DNA from: Lysobacteraceae bacterium
Lineage (GTDB): Bacteria; Pseudomonadota; Gammaproteobacteria; Xanthomonadales; Xanthomonadaceae
Direction: 5' to 3'
DNA length: 64,000 nt
Assembly (NCBI GenBank): GCA_003241895.1
Contig: QBLY01000007.1
Coordinates: 1 to 64,000, forward strand
The translations under genes were made by a program, and so were the position numbers. The notes beneath the pieces were generated by a model. That model saw only the letters and a list, made by a program, of their open reading frames with translations, was not told the origin of the DNA and did no database searches. Below are positions 25,343-34,777 of the stretch, piece by piece; the first letter of the stretch is position 1, and every line of letters starts with the position of its first letter.

Positions 25343-28300
25343 GGCTTTGCGCCTGGGCGCCTTCGGCCGGCAGACCGTGGAAGACGCGCGCGCTGTATTG
25401 GTCGAAATTCATCAGGGCGCCGGCATCGTCGTCCGCGAACGGGTCTTGGCCGCGCAGCGCCAGCTTCACCCAGGCATCGTCGCCCTCGCCGGGGAATCCG
25501 CTGTTGCCGCACCAGGCCTTTCGCGCCGCGGACTCGGCGCCGTCGGGCTTGTCGCTGGTGGCGACCGCATGCCAGGCGTAGCCGCTGCGCGGCAGGAAAG
25601 GCAGCGCCTGCTGCGCGGCTTCGCCGGCCATCGCCACCAGGTCGGCCAGGCGGGTGCGCGCAGCCTCGGGCGCCAGCGGCGCGATGGGCCAAGGCCGTTC
25701 GCCCGGCAGCAGCCGCAGCACCGGGCGCGTTTCGCCCAAGGCGCTCCAGACCAGCCAGTCCAGGCCGAAGTCCAGGATGACGCGGCCGTTCGCGGCACCC
25801 GGGCGGAACTGCAGCAAACCCCGGGCGTGCACATCGGCGAAGCTGCCGACCAGGTCGCGCCCGGGCAGTGCGATTCGCCACGGCATGGCCATGGCGGGGT
25901 CTGGCGCCCAGTCCCTGGCCTGCGCGGCGGAACCGGCCACCAAGCGGATGGCGGCGCGCAGTGTTTCGCGACCCGCCGGGCCCGGCGCCAGCAGGGCCTG
26001 CGACAGCAGCCGCGCGTGCAGCGCCGATTCGTCCAGCGCACCCTCGCGCAGCGCCTGGAACACGCGACGCGCCAGCCGATGCCGCAGCAGCGCGTCGCCG
26101 CGGTCGAAAGGCTCGCTGTCGGGCAGCGTGTCTTCGGCCTGGGGCAGGCGCAGGCCGAGGCGCTCGCGCAGGAAATGCCGCGGCGGGTTGCACAGCGCCG
26201 CGAACAGCGCGGCGCGCGTCATTTCGCTGGCGCCTTCCGGATCCACCGGCGGCGCCAGCGCCTGCGCAACGAAAGGCGGCAGCGGCTGGCGCGGTGCCGA
26301 CGCGGCCGCCAGCGCGGGGCGCCACTGCTCGTGGAAGCCGATGCGGCGCGCCGCATCCGCGGCCGGCTCACGCGCGTCCACCGGTGCGCCGAAGGCCTGC
26401 GGCGCGAACGGCTGCAGCGGATGCCGCAGCACCAGTCGCCTGGCGGCATCGGCGGGGTCGGCGAAGTAGCGGCTGGCGGTGTCCACCAGCTCCGACACCA
26501 CCACGGACGGCGGCTTGGCCTCGCCGCTGCGCGGGTCGTTGCCCAGGAAGCTGAGGTAAAACACCTGGCCGGCCGAGGCCAGCAGCTGCAGGAACAGGAA
26601 GCGGTCGTCTTCGCGCACCGATCGATCGCCCACCCGGCGCTCGGGCGTGGCCAGCGTGGCGGTGAGCCGGTTGAGCGCGCCGCCCGGATCGCGGCGCGGG
26701 TAGTCGCTGTCGTTCATGCCCAGCAGGCAGATCACCTTGAACGGGATCAGGCGCATCGGCACCATGCGACCAAACGTGACGCCACCGCTGAGGAAGGGCT
26801 GGCGGTCGTCGCCTTCGCCCAGCCGGGCCTGGAACCAGGCGCGGACCAGCGACGACGGCAGCACGGAAGTGAGGCCGGCGGCTTCGATCTCGTCGCCGAA
26901 CGCGCCGATGTGCGCGCGCAGCGCATCGATGGCGCGCGCGGCGGCGGGATCGGTCGGACGCTCGGGCAGCAGTTCGTCCAGGGTGGCGGCGAGCAGGCGC
27001 GGCCATTGCGCCGGCGCGCGCGGGGCGGCCAGGTCACGCGCAAGCCGATCCAGCGCGCGCAGACCCGTGAGCAGGGCGTCGAGCGCCACCAGGTCGCCGC
27101 CCTCCAGCCGGGGCAGCGGCGACACCCCGGCGATGTCGGCGTCGTCGCCGCTGGCGTGGCCCAGCAGCAGGCGGTCGAGCGCCCACTGCCAGGTGTAGGC
27201 GTTTTCGTCGGGCGCACCGCTGGCGCGGCGGTGCGCGGCATCGCGCCCCCAGCGCGCGCCGGCTTCCGCCAGCGCCTGCTGAAGTCGGTCCACGCCCGAC
27301 GGCGTCAACCCCAGCCGCTGCGCCACCGGCGGCAGCGACAGCAGCGACAGGCCTTCGGCCAACGTGAAACGCGCGCCGGGCAAGCCCAGCACCCGCAGGA
27401 ACCAGTCGGCGACCGGCTGCGCCGCCAGCGCACTGCCGTCGGCCACGGCGTAGGGGATGGCGCGCGCGGAGCCCATGGCCGCACCGAACACGGCGTGCAC
27501 CAGCGGCGCGTAGGCGTCCACGTCAGGGGTGAGCACGGCGATGTCGCGCGGCTGCAGCGACGGGTCGGCGTCGAGCAGGGCGCGCAGCTGGTCGTGCAGC
27601 ACCTGCACTTCGCGCAATGGCGTGTGGCAGGCGTGCAGCTGCAGGCTGCGCTCGGACGGGTCGAAAGCGAGTTCGGACACCGCGGGCGGCGGGCGGCGGG
27701 CCAGCAGGTCGCACTGCAGCCATGCCAGCAGCCCCGTGCCCGAAGGTTCGGAATAGGCAGGGATTTCGCCGCGCGGGTGCACCGCTTCCCCCGCGAACAG
27801 CAGGTTGATGAAATCGCGCCCGGCCGCGCCGTTGGCCACCAGCAGCGGATTGTCGGCGTCGGCCGCGAATACGCCGTCGGCGTCGGCGTGCAGGCGGTCG
27901 CGCGCGTTGGGCAGGTCGCCCCACCAGCCCTGCACCGGCGACACGAAGTAGAAATGCAGCGGTCCGGCCAGGGCCGCCGACGCAATCACGCGCAGCACGT
28001 CGGGCGAGACGTTCTGGCAGCCGAAGACGAACAGGCGTGCGGGCAGGCCCGCCGGTATGGCCGCAGCCTCGCCACCGAAGCGCTGCAGGTAGGCATCGAG
28101 CCGGCGCGCGCGATGCGCCAACCCCCGGGTGGCGCGGCGCCAAAGTTCGGCCTGCCAGTCGTCGGGATCGGCGCCGCCGTCCCAGCGCAGCAGCCAACCG
28201 CGGCGCCAGGCCTGGTACTTCTCGAACGCGTCCGCCACTTCGCCCGCCAGCGACCACGCCGCCATCGCCCGGTCCGGTCCGGACAGCACCGGCTGCAGCG

Positions 28301-28649
28301 GCGCGAACGCCGGCGCCTGCATCATCGCCTCGTCGGCCAGCAGCGCCCACAGCCGCCAGCGCAGTACGGCCGCATCGGCGGCGGCGGCGTCCCCGCCCGG
28401 CAGGTTCGCCGCCAGCGCCTCGCCCACGAATTCACCCGGTGTGAGGAAGCGCAGGTTGGCGGCGATGCCGTGGGTTTCGGCCAAGGTTTTCTGCAGCCAG
28501 CGACGCATCGCCGGCTGCGGTATCAGCACTGTGTCGGGCAACAGCAGCGCGGCGCCCGGTACCGGGTTGGCCAGCTCACTCGCCAGCAGCCCGGCGAGCA
28601 CGTCGAGGTCGTTGCCGTGCTGGAGTCGGAAGTCGGGCGGGGCGGGCAT
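25335..28649 (-). CDS. recC: RecBCD subunit RecC
   Basis: A 1104-residue protein starting MPAPPDFRLQHGNDLDVLAG, which aligns with the E. coli RecC start (x-V-Y-H-S-N-R-L-D-V-L-x-x-L). The next segment, LLPDTVLIPQPAMRRWLQKTLAET plus GIAANLRFLTPGEFV, matches the RecC N-terminal helicase-like fold, which lacks a working Walker A. LLGMNDSDYPRRD and LRERLGLRLP further along fit the family. It recognises Chi in the enzyme complex. I chose ATG 28649 over GTG 28667 because the protein then begins like the family and because CATCAT stands six bases before it. A DUF11 gene starts its reverse reading 59 bases upstream. Confidence 0.94.
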   Translation of the reverse strand: MPAPPDFRLQHGNDLDVLAGLLASELANPVPGAALLLPDTVLIPQPAMRRWLQKTLAETHGIAANLRFLTPGEFVGEALAANLPGGDAAAADAAVLRWRLWALLADEAMMQAPAFAPLQPVLSGPDRAMAAWSLAGEVADAFEKYQAWRRGWLLRWDGGADPDDWQAELWRRATRGLAHRARRLDAYLQRFGGEAAAIPAGLPARLFVFGCQNVSPDVLRVIASAALAGPLHFYFVSPVQGWWGDLPNARDRLHADADGVFAADADNPLLVANGAAGRDFINLLFAGEAVHPRGEIPAYSEPSGTGLLAWLQCDLLARRPPPAVSELAFDPSERSLQLHACHTPLREVQVLHDQLRALLDADPSLQPRDIAVLTPDVDAYAPLVHAVFGAAMGSARAIPYAVADGSALAAQPVADWFLRVLGLPGARFTLAEGLSLLSLPPVAQRLGLTPSGVDRLQQALAEAGARWGRDAAHRRASGAPDENAYTWQWALDRLLLGHASGDDADIAGVSPLPRLEGGDLVALDALLTGLRALDRLARDLAAPRAPAQWPRLLAATLDELLPERPTDPAAARAIDALRAHIGAFGDEIEAAGLTSVLPSSLVRAWFQARLGEGDDRQPFLSGGVTFGRMVPMRLIPFKVICLLGMNDSDYPRRDPGGALNRLTATLATPERRVGDRSVREDDRFLFLQLLASAGQVFYLSFLGNDPRSGEAKPPSVVVSELVDTASRYFADPADAARRLVLRHPLQPFAPQAFGAPVDAREPAADAARRIGFHEQWRPALAAASAPRQPLPPFVAQALAPPVDPEGASEMTRAALFAALCNPPRHFLRERLGLRLPQAEDTLPDSEPFDRGDALLRHRLARRVFQALREGALDESALHARLLSQALLAPGPAGRETLRAAIRLVAGSAAQARDWAPDPAMAMPWRIALPGRDLVGSFADVHARGLLQFRPGAANGRVILDFGLDWLVWSALGETRPVLRLLPGERPWPIAPLAPEAARTRLADLVAMAGEAAQQALPFLPRSGYAWHAVATSDKPDGAESAARKAWCGNSGFPGEGDDAWVKLALRGQDPFADDDAGALMNFDQYSARVFHGLPAEGAQAQSHD

Positions 28650-28655
28650 GGCGCC

Positions 28656-28661
28656 ATGATG
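28656..28661 (-). promoter_or_regulatory. -10 element for a leaderless recC transcript
   Basis: CATCAT on the minus strand, six bases before ATG 28649. This is a weak hexamer, but the spacing is the same as at the other candidate leaderless starts. It would give the recCBD operon its own promoter just downstream of the DUF11 gene. Confidence 0.35.
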
Positions 28662-28707
28662 CCGCACCCGGGTCTCAAACCAAGAGACGGCTCAATCGTT
28701 CAGCGCT

Positions 28708-30579
28708 TCAGTTCACCACGCCCGTCACCGCCAGGGTTACCGATGAACCGGCGGGCAGGGTCGGCAGAACGATGCCGGTGCCGTTGGTCAGGTTGGCGAG
28801 GGTGAAGGCGGCGCCCGAAGGGCAGACCGCGCCTGCGGTAACGGCGGTGCAGGTGATGCCGGTCAGCGTCAATCCGGCATCGGGGACGTCGCGGACAACG
28901 CTGCCATCCCCGGGCGCCGGCCCGGCATTGCTGATCGTTATGACGTAGGTCATGGAGACGCCCGGAGTGTATTCGGTCTGGTTGTTGGTCTTGGTGACCG
29001 TGATCGTCGCCGCCGTAACCACGGGATCGGCCGTGGGCTGCTGGCCGGCCGTGCCCGGGTCGCTGTCGCTGTTGGCCGTGACGGGCTGGTTGAGGGTCTG
29101 CCCGCGGTAGTCCAGCACGGCCTGGTTGCTGATCACGGTGCCAGCAGGCACGCCGGCATTCACCCGCACGCGGAAGGTGAGGCTGAAGGACTCGGTAGGC
29201 AGGATGCCGCCGCCGGTGGTGGCATTGGCCCCCGTGCCCAGACGGAACACCACGCGGTTGTTGCCGGCGTCGAATTCGGCCTGGTCGTCGCCGGCGACGT
29301 CGGTCTTGGGCCCCGTGTTGGCGCCCGCGGTCACCGCCAGGGTGCCCGGCTCATAGGTGGTGTTGGCCGGTATCACGTCGCGCAGCACGTTGAGGATGGA
29401 GTTGTCGTTGCCGGTATTGACGCTGGTCACCGTGTACTCGAGCAGGTCGCCGGGCACCAGCGAACCGCCGTTGACGTCCAGGGAGGACTTGGTCAGCGAC
29501 GACTCCAGGTTGGGCAGGAACACCTGCGTCGCCAGCGTCACCACGCCGGGATAGTTCACGTCGGAGCTTTGGCCACGCACCCGCAGCACGGCGGACGTGG
29601 CGCTGTTGGGAAGCGGGGTGTTGGGCGTGAACCGATCCACGTCCACCCCCAGCGTATTGGGGAAGCCCGGATTGCGGCCCGCGGAGGTGGTGCCCAGGTC
29701 GCTGATGCTGCTGTTGTACACGTCGTCGATCGGGTTGACACCGTTGAACACCGGGAACAGCGTGCCGGTGGTGGTGCCGAACTGCAGCGCCGCCTGTCCC
29801 GCGGCTACGTCCAGGAAGCCGAAGTCACCGTCATAAGTCACCAGGCCCAGGCGGCTGCTCACCGGCCCGGTGGCCGGCGTGATGAACCCGCTGATGCCAA
29901 GGTCGATGGGGGTGTTGATGTTGTTGGCCAGCGCCCAGCCGTCGAACACATTGAGGTTGCGCGTGGGCTCGGCCGGATTGCTGTAGGCCACCACCAGCTG
30001 CCAGCCCGCCCAGTTGTTGGCGCCGGTCGTCGCGACGATGTTGCCGGCGAAGTACACGCCATTGCCTCCGGTCTGGACCAGCGCGGTGACGTCACGGAAG
30101 CCCTGGTAGTCCGCGCCAATGCTGTCGAGCGTGGTGGCGGTGATCGTCTGGTAGCCGGCTGTGGCCGGCGTGCGCAGCAACACGGCGTTGCGCGTGGCGC
30201 CGCTGCTGCGCGCGGACCAATACAATCCGGCCCAAAGCACGGTGGAACCGGCCGGCAGCGCCAGGGTGGCGGAGCTGGAGTTGGTGGTGGCGGCATCGGC
30301 ATCGATGTCCACGGCCACCATCGCGAAGCTGTTGTTGCGACCGGCGCCGCCGCCTTGCGCCGTGGTGCAGGCCGCCGACGCCGGGCAGTGCAGGTTCATG
30401 TTGCCGATCAGCACGATGTCGCCGGTGACCGCCGTATTGGCGTAGCGGGTCGCGAACGTGCGCTGCGCCTGGGCGGGCAGCGAAGCCAGCAGGGCCGCCG
30501 CCGCCAGCAGCAGGGCAAACGCCGCCAGCGGGCTTGGGTTGCGCCGGGTCACGGGTCGCGGATGCAGCCGGCTGAACAT
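28708..30579 (-). CDS. secreted DUF11 repeat protein
   Basis: A 623-residue exported protein. A long, basic N-terminus (MFSRLHPRPVTRRNPSP) precedes a signal peptide that ends near SLPAQAQ. The N-terminal half (about 40-330) is a beta-rich domain with LWAGLYWSARSS and WAGWQLVVAYSNP. It is followed by DUF11-type domains (ANTTYEPGTLAVTAGANTGP; SNQAVLDYRGQTLN; ITVTKTNNQTEYTPGVSMTY). DUF11 proteins are surface or secreted adhesin-like proteins with Ig-like folds. The chain ends straight after the last DUF11 strand (LPAGSSVTLAVTGVVN) with no C-terminal anchor or sorting signal. The start at 30579 is chosen because the signal peptide follows it. Its substrate or partner is unknown. Confidence 0.75.
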   Translation of the reverse strand: MFSRLHPRPVTRRNPSPLAAFALLLAAAALLASLPAQAQRTFATRYANTAVTGDIVLIGNMNLHCPASAACTTAQGGGAGRNNSFAMVAVDIDADAATTNSSSATLALPAGSTVLWAGLYWSARSSGATRNAVLLRTPATAGYQTITATTLDSIGADYQGFRDVTALVQTGGNGVYFAGNIVATTGANNWAGWQLVVAYSNPAEPTRNLNVFDGWALANNINTPIDLGISGFITPATGPVSSRLGLVTYDGDFGFLDVAAGQAALQFGTTTGTLFPVFNGVNPIDDVYNSSISDLGTTSAGRNPGFPNTLGVDVDRFTPNTPLPNSATSAVLRVRGQSSDVNYPGVVTLATQVFLPNLESSLTKSSLDVNGGSLVPGDLLEYTVTSVNTGNDNSILNVLRDVIPANTTYEPGTLAVTAGANTGPKTDVAGDDQAEFDAGNNRVVFRLGTGANATTGGGILPTESFSLTFRVRVNAGVPAGTVISNQAVLDYRGQTLNQPVTANSDSDPGTAGQQPTADPVVTAATITVTKTNNQTEYTPGVSMTYVITISNAGPAPGDGSVVRDVPDAGLTLTGITCTAVTAGAVCPSGAAFTLANLTNGTGIVLPTLPAGSSVTLAVTGVVN

Positions 30580-30622
30580 GGTCTGGTTCCAGTGCGCTTT
30601 GCGGGGCGGTGATTGTTGATCA

Positions 30623-32245
30623 TTACGGCCCCGATGGGGAGAAAGACTTGGCACCGGCGGCGGCATACCGGTCGGACTTGAATCGCACGACATGCCGCTG
30701 CCCCTGCGCCCGCGGTTCGATCACGTAGCGGCCGTGCACGGCCAGCACACGGTCGAGGATGGCCGGCAACGCCAGCGCCGGTGGCGGGTCCTGCACGCGG
30801 TCGGCGAACTCCAGGTCCATCCGCAGCTCGACACCCTGGCCTGCTGCGTCCTGCACCACGTCCAGCGCCAGCGCGAACTTCGCCACGCCCGGCAGCCGCA
30901 CCGCCTCGCGCACCGCGGCCTGCACGATGCGGTAAACCGCAGTGCGGGCGTCGTCATCCAGGCTGTCCACCGCACCGCTGAAGGTTGGTGCGAACCTGAC
31001 GTTGGCGTCCTCGAGCATTTCGCGCAGCGGCCCGTTGTCCAAGGCATGTCGCAGGCCATGGCTGTCGAGCATCGGCGGGCGCAGCTGGCGCAGGGCGCGG
31101 CGCAGGCTGTCCTGGATCTCGCGCACCTGTTCGCGCAGCGACTCCAGGAATCGCGTGCCCTGCTCGTCGCGCACGTCGCGGAACGCCAGGCTGATGCGCG
31201 TGCCCAGGGCGTGGATGGCGTGGCCCAGCTCGTAGTCGAGCTCGTTGGCCAACTCGCGCTGGCCCTGTTCCTCGATGCGCACCAGGCGCTGGGTGACGTT
31301 GCGCAGTTCGTCGGCCAACGCCGCCAGCTCCTGGTTCTTCGCCGCCAGGGCCTGGTGCTGCAGCGCCAGCGACTGGTGGCTCAGGCGCAGCGCGGTGCTG
31401 GCGGCGCCCAGCACCAGCGCGCCCGAGCCCACCACGGCCAGCACCAGCTGCATCACGGTGACGCTGGCGTTGAGCAGGTCCAGCTGCACCAGCAGGTGGA
31501 TCACCAGGCCCAGGGCCGCCGTGCCCAGCGCCGCGCCCTCCCAGCCGTGGCGGAATCCCAGGAAGAAAAGCGGCGCGAAGGCCAACAGCAGCACGTACGT
31601 GGCCAGGCCGCCGTAGGCATGCAGCAGTACGAATACGGCCAGCGCCCCCGCCAGCACCAGCATCAGGTCGCGCCACAGCCGGCCGCGGCGCTTGCTAAGT
31701 TCGCCCTGCAGCAGCGCCACCAGCAGCGGCGCCAGCACCAGCTGGCCGATCAGGTCGCCGTACATGAAGGCGAACATGCTGGCCAGGGTGTCGGCCGTGG
31801 TCATCGGCACGGTGACCAGGAACATCCACAGCAGCGGCGACACGCCGGCGGCACCCATCAGCCCCGCCAGCAGGAACACGATCATGCGGGTCGGGCTTTC
31901 GAACACCGGCGCCGGCTGCGGGCCGCGCAGCACCAGCACGACGGCGGCATAGATCAGCCACGGCGCGACGCAGACCGCCAGGAAGGTCGTGGTGAACAGT
32001 GGATAGCCCAGCACCGCCGATTTGATGGCCTGGGCGGCGATTTCCGAGGCGCCCAGCCAGCCCCAGCGGCGGCTCGGGGTCAGCCAGAGCAGGGCCAGGC
32101 GCAGGCCCGCGGGCAGGAACCAAAGCTGGGATGACAGCTGCTCCAACGCAAGCCAGGCCAGCACCGACGCCACCGCGATACCGGCCCACCGCCACCGGCT
32201 GCCCGGCGGCGAATCCTGCAGCAGCGCCAATGATGCCCGCACCAT
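30623..32245 (-). CDS. MASE1 domain protein with degenerate histidine kinase core
   Basis: A 540-residue protein. Residues about 20-300 hold eight or so membrane segments of the MASE1 sensor domain (PF05231). A coiled coil follows (HQSLALQHQALAAKNQELAA, then LADELRNVTQ). The next part has the layout of a NarL-type kinase dimerisation helix, QRELANELDYELGHAIHALG, but the phospho-accepting His of the usual ELHDxxG is Asp (D337). The ATPase domain also lacks its N-box Asn: QAAVREAVRL has Glu447 where QEALTNAxRH has Asn. No DxGxG box is present. So it keeps the shape but not the chemistry of a kinase. The start at 32245 is chosen by the first membrane helix. It is divergent from the cytochrome c5 gene. 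Confidence 0.8.
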   Translation of the reverse strand: MVRASLALLQDSPPGSRWRWAGIAVASVLAWLALEQLSSQLWFLPAGLRLALLWLTPSRRWGWLGASEIAAQAIKSAVLGYPLFTTTFLAVCVAPWLIYAAVVLVLRGPQPAPVFESPTRMIVFLLAGLMGAAGVSPLLWMFLVTVPMTTADTLASMFAFMYGDLIGQLVLAPLLVALLQGELSKRRGRLWRDLMLVLAGALAVFVLLHAYGGLATYVLLLAFAPLFFLGFRHGWEGAALGTAALGLVIHLLVQLDLLNASVTVMQLVLAVVGSGALVLGAASTALRLSHQSLALQHQALAAKNQELAALADELRNVTQRLVRIEEQGQRELANELDYELGHAIHALGTRISLAFRDVRDEQGTRFLESLREQVREIQDSLRRALRQLRPPMLDSHGLRHALDNGPLREMLEDANVRFAPTFSGAVDSLDDDARTAVYRIVQAAVREAVRLPGVAKFALALDVVQDAAGQGVELRMDLEFADRVQDPPPALALPAILDRVLAVHGRYVIEPRAQGQRHVVRFKSDRYAAAGAKSFSPSGP

Positions 32246-32354
32246 GCGTCCCCCGGCCCGGCTCGACTGCCGGGCCCTTCGTCCCAGCATGCCCGTTATC
32301 AAGCGTGTGAAGGAAGCCCGCAACACGCGCCTTCCGCGCATGGCGCGGTGCCGA

Positions 32355-32360
32355 TATAAT
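32355..32360 (+). promoter_or_regulatory. consensus -10 of the cytochrome c5 gene
   Basis: TATAAT, perfect consensus, about 48 bases before the GTG start at 32408. TTCCGC stands 17 bases upstream as a poor -35. Confidence 0.55.
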
Positions 32361-32407
32361 CCGGGTCTTCCCTCTGAAGGGCTTCGGCCCGCCGTCCAGG
32401 TACGACA

Positions 32408-32923
32408 GTGCGCAACCACGATCTGGTCTTCCTCAAGCAATTCTCGATGATCATCGCCTTCCTGGCGGCGCTCACCATCGTTTTGATCCTGGCCGGCATG
32501 TACATCAATGCCCAACAGGAAGCCGAGCCCAACCCGGTGGCCGAAGCCGCCACGCAGGATCGCCTGCGTCCCGTGGGCGGCGTTTACGCCGGTGCCACCG
32601 GTGCAGCCGCCGCTGCCGCTGCGAAGGCCGCCGCCGCCGCGGCCGCAGTAGGCCAGGTCGCTTACGAGGGCACGCTGGATGGCTCGGTGATCTATGCGGC
32701 GCTGTGCGGCGCCTGCCACACCTCCGGTGCCGGCGGTGCCCCGAAGATGGAGCGTGCCGCCTGGACCGCCCGTATCGCCCAGGGTGCGGAGCTGATGCAC
32801 AAGCACGCCATCGAAGGTTTCCAGGGCAACGCGGGCATCATGCCGGCCAAGGGCGGCAATCCGGCCCTCACCGACGAGCAGGTCATCGCCTCGGTTGACT
32901 GGATGGTCGACAACCTCAAGTAA
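32408..32923 (+). CDS. membrane-anchored cytochrome c5 family protein
   Basis: A 171-residue protein with a GTG start. It has one N-terminal membrane anchor (SMIIAFLAALTIVLILAGMY, about 13-32), then a long Ala/Lys linker (about 61-80, almost all alanine), then a c-type heme domain with CGACH (C100, C103, H104) and the axial Met in GIMPAKGGNPALT. The domain fits cytochrome c5/CBB3-type proteins that carry electrons from complex III to terminal oxidases at the periplasmic face. A consensus TATAAT lies upstream and a good Rho-independent terminator downstream, so it is a monocistronic unit. Confidence 0.88.
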   Translation: MRNHDLVFLKQFSMIIAFLAALTIVLILAGMYINAQQEAEPNPVAEAATQDRLRPVGGVYAGATGAAAAAAAKAAAAAAAVGQVAYEGTLDGSVIYAALCGACHTSGAGGAPKMERAAWTARIAQGAELMHKHAIEGFQGNAGIMPAKGGNPALTDEQVIASVDWMVDNLK

Positions 32924-32945
32924 GCCGGGCCTGCGCCCGACCGCG

Positions 32946-32973
32946 ACGCCGCCTCCGGGCGGCGTTGTTGTTT
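32946..32973 (+). terminator. Rho-independent terminator of the cytochrome c5 gene
   Basis: ACGCCGCC (32946-32953), a four-base loop, GGCGGCGT (32958-32965), then TGTTGTTT. It lies 23 bases after the stop codon. Confidence 0.8.
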
Positions 32974-33003
32974 CTCACCCCCCTTGTCCCGACCGGAGTG
33001 CCC

Positions 33004-34761
33004 ATGCGCCGCTGCATGCTGATCGCCTCATCCCTGTGGCTTGCCGGCTGCGACGCGCCGCGCCCCGACGCCCCCGCAGCTACGCCGGACGCCGGCGTGC
33101 AGGCCATCGCCCAGGTTCAGGGCGCGGGCGCCCGCAGCCCGCTGGAGGGCCGGCAGGTAACGGTGGAAGGCGTGGTGGTGGCGAACTTCGCCAAGGGCCT
33201 GGGCGGCGTGTTCGTACAGTCACAGGCCGACGACGGCGACCCGGCCACCGCCGAGGGCCTGTTCCTGCCGCGCCGCCCCGACGCCGAGCCGCGGCTGCGC
33301 CTGGGCGACCACGTCCGCGCCACCGGCCGGGTGGTCGAGCAGGGTGAGGGCGACCAGACGCTGACCTCGCTGCAGGCGCAGGCCGTGGAAGTGCTGGGCC
33401 GCGGCAACGTGACGCCGCGCGTGCTTTCCGAGGTTCCCGCCGCTGGCTGGGAAAGCGTCGAGGGCGAGCTGCTGTCGATCACCGCGCCGCTCACCGTGAC
33501 CGGCAACGACGGCCTGGCGCGCTACGGCGAACTGGCCACCAGCTTCGGCGGCCGGCTGTACGCGCCCACCGAAGTGGCGCCGCCGGGCGCCGGGGCTCAG
33601 GCCGTGGCGCGGGAAAATGCCCGCCTGTCGCTGCGCCTGGACGATGCCCGCAGCGGCCAGGACCCCAAGACGCTGTGGTTCCTGCCCGGCGCCTGGAACG
33701 ACGCGGCCCCGCTGCGCACGGGCAGCGTCATCACCGGCGTGCAGGGGGTGCTGGACCAGCGTTTCGGCAGCCACCGCCTGCAGCTGACTGAGGAAATCGG
33801 TGCAATCGAGCAGGCGCCGCGCCCGGCGGCGCCCACCGTGCCGGGCGACCGGCGCATCGCCGGCTTCAACGTGCTCAACCTGTTCAACGGCGACGGCCGG
33901 GGCGGCGGCTTCCCCACCGACCGCGGCGCCGCCACGCCGGCCGACCATGCCCGCCAGGTGGCCAAGCTGGTCGCCGCGGTGCGGGCCCTGGACCCGGACT
34001 TGGCGGCGCTGATGGAGCTGGAAAACGATGGCTTCGGCCCGGATTCGTCGTTGGCGCAGTTCGTGGACGCGCTCAACGCCGCCGGGCCGCACACCGATTG
34101 GCGCTTCGTGGATGCCGGCGAAGGCCCGGGCAGCAACGCCATCCGGGTGGGCATCGTTTACCGCAGCAGCCGCTTCCAGGCCGTGGGCCGACCCGCCACG
34201 ATCAACGAAACCCCGTTCGCGCGCTCCAGCCGCGCGCCGCTGGCCCAGGCGTTCCGCGCCAGCCGCGGGCCGGTGTTCGTGGTGGTGGCCAACCACTTCA
34301 AGTCCAAGGGCGGCTGCGACAAGGCCACCGGTGGCGACGCCGACAGCGGCGACGGCCAGGCCTGCTACAACGCCACCCGCGTGGCCTCGGCGCGGCAGTT
34401 GAACGAATGGCTGGCCACCGACCCCACGGGCACCTCGCCCGCAGGCAGCCTGGTGCTGGGCGACCTCAACGCCCACGCGCAGGAAGACCCGCTGCGCCTG
34501 CTGTACTCGCGCGGCTGGCGGGACGCGTTCGCGCTGGTCAAGGCCGAGCGCCCGTATTCCTTCGTCTGGGCCGGGCAATCGGCCCGCCTGGACCACGCCC
34601 TGCTCGACGTCGGCCTGGCCGGCCGCCTGCGCGGGGCCGCGCAATGGCACGCCAACGCCGACGAGTCCGACCGCTTCGACTACCGCCGCGACCGCGAAAA
34701 CGACCCGTGGCGCGCCTCCGACCACGACCCGATGCTGCTCGGTCTCGACCTGGCCCGCTAA
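33004..34761 (+). CDS. ExeM/NucH-type extracellular nuclease lipoprotein
   Basis: A 585-residue protein. MRRCMLIASSLWLAGC carries a lipobox with Cys at 16. Residues about 40-270 hold an OB-fold/lamin-tail-like N-terminal part (QVTVEGVVVANF, LGDHVRATGRVVEQGEG) as in ExeM. The C-terminal 300 residues are an endonuclease/exonuclease/phosphatase domain: IAGFNVLNLFNGDG, DLAALMELENDGFG (metal Glu), VVANHFKSKGG, SLVLGDLNAHAQED and a final ASDHDPMLLGL with the catalytic Asp-His. ExeM-type enzymes degrade extracellular DNA. GGAG nine bases before ATG 33004 fixes the start. Confidence 0.9.
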   Translation: MRRCMLIASSLWLAGCDAPRPDAPAATPDAGVQAIAQVQGAGARSPLEGRQVTVEGVVVANFAKGLGGVFVQSQADDGDPATAEGLFLPRRPDAEPRLRLGDHVRATGRVVEQGEGDQTLTSLQAQAVEVLGRGNVTPRVLSEVPAAGWESVEGELLSITAPLTVTGNDGLARYGELATSFGGRLYAPTEVAPPGAGAQAVARENARLSLRLDDARSGQDPKTLWFLPGAWNDAAPLRTGSVITGVQGVLDQRFGSHRLQLTEEIGAIEQAPRPAAPTVPGDRRIAGFNVLNLFNGDGRGGGFPTDRGAATPADHARQVAKLVAAVRALDPDLAALMELENDGFGPDSSLAQFVDALNAAGPHTDWRFVDAGEGPGSNAIRVGIVYRSSRFQAVGRPATINETPFARSSRAPLAQAFRASRGPVFVVVANHFKSKGGCDKATGGDADSGDGQACYNATRVASARQLNEWLATDPTGTSPAGSLVLGDLNAHAQEDPLRLLYSRGWRDAFALVKAERPYSFVWAGQSARLDHALLDVGLAGRLRGAAQWHANADESDRFDYRRDRENDPWRASDHDPMLLGLDLAR

Positions 34762-34765
34762 GGGC

Positions 34766-34771
34766 TATCAT
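34766..34771 (+). promoter_or_regulatory. -10 element for a leaderless transcript
   Basis: TATCAT followed by exactly six bases and then ATG 34778. No Shine-Dalgarno fits in the gap. It lies directly after the stop of the nuclease gene. Confidence 0.5.
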
Positions 34772-34777
34772 CCCGCC

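Noticed and set aside
22961-28805. Very long open frames (over 900 and over 1100 codons) on the plus strand opposite recB and recC
   Set aside because: They are antisense to clear family members and are rich in Arg, Gln, His and Gly, as expected of third-position GC shadows. recB and recC carry all their motifs.
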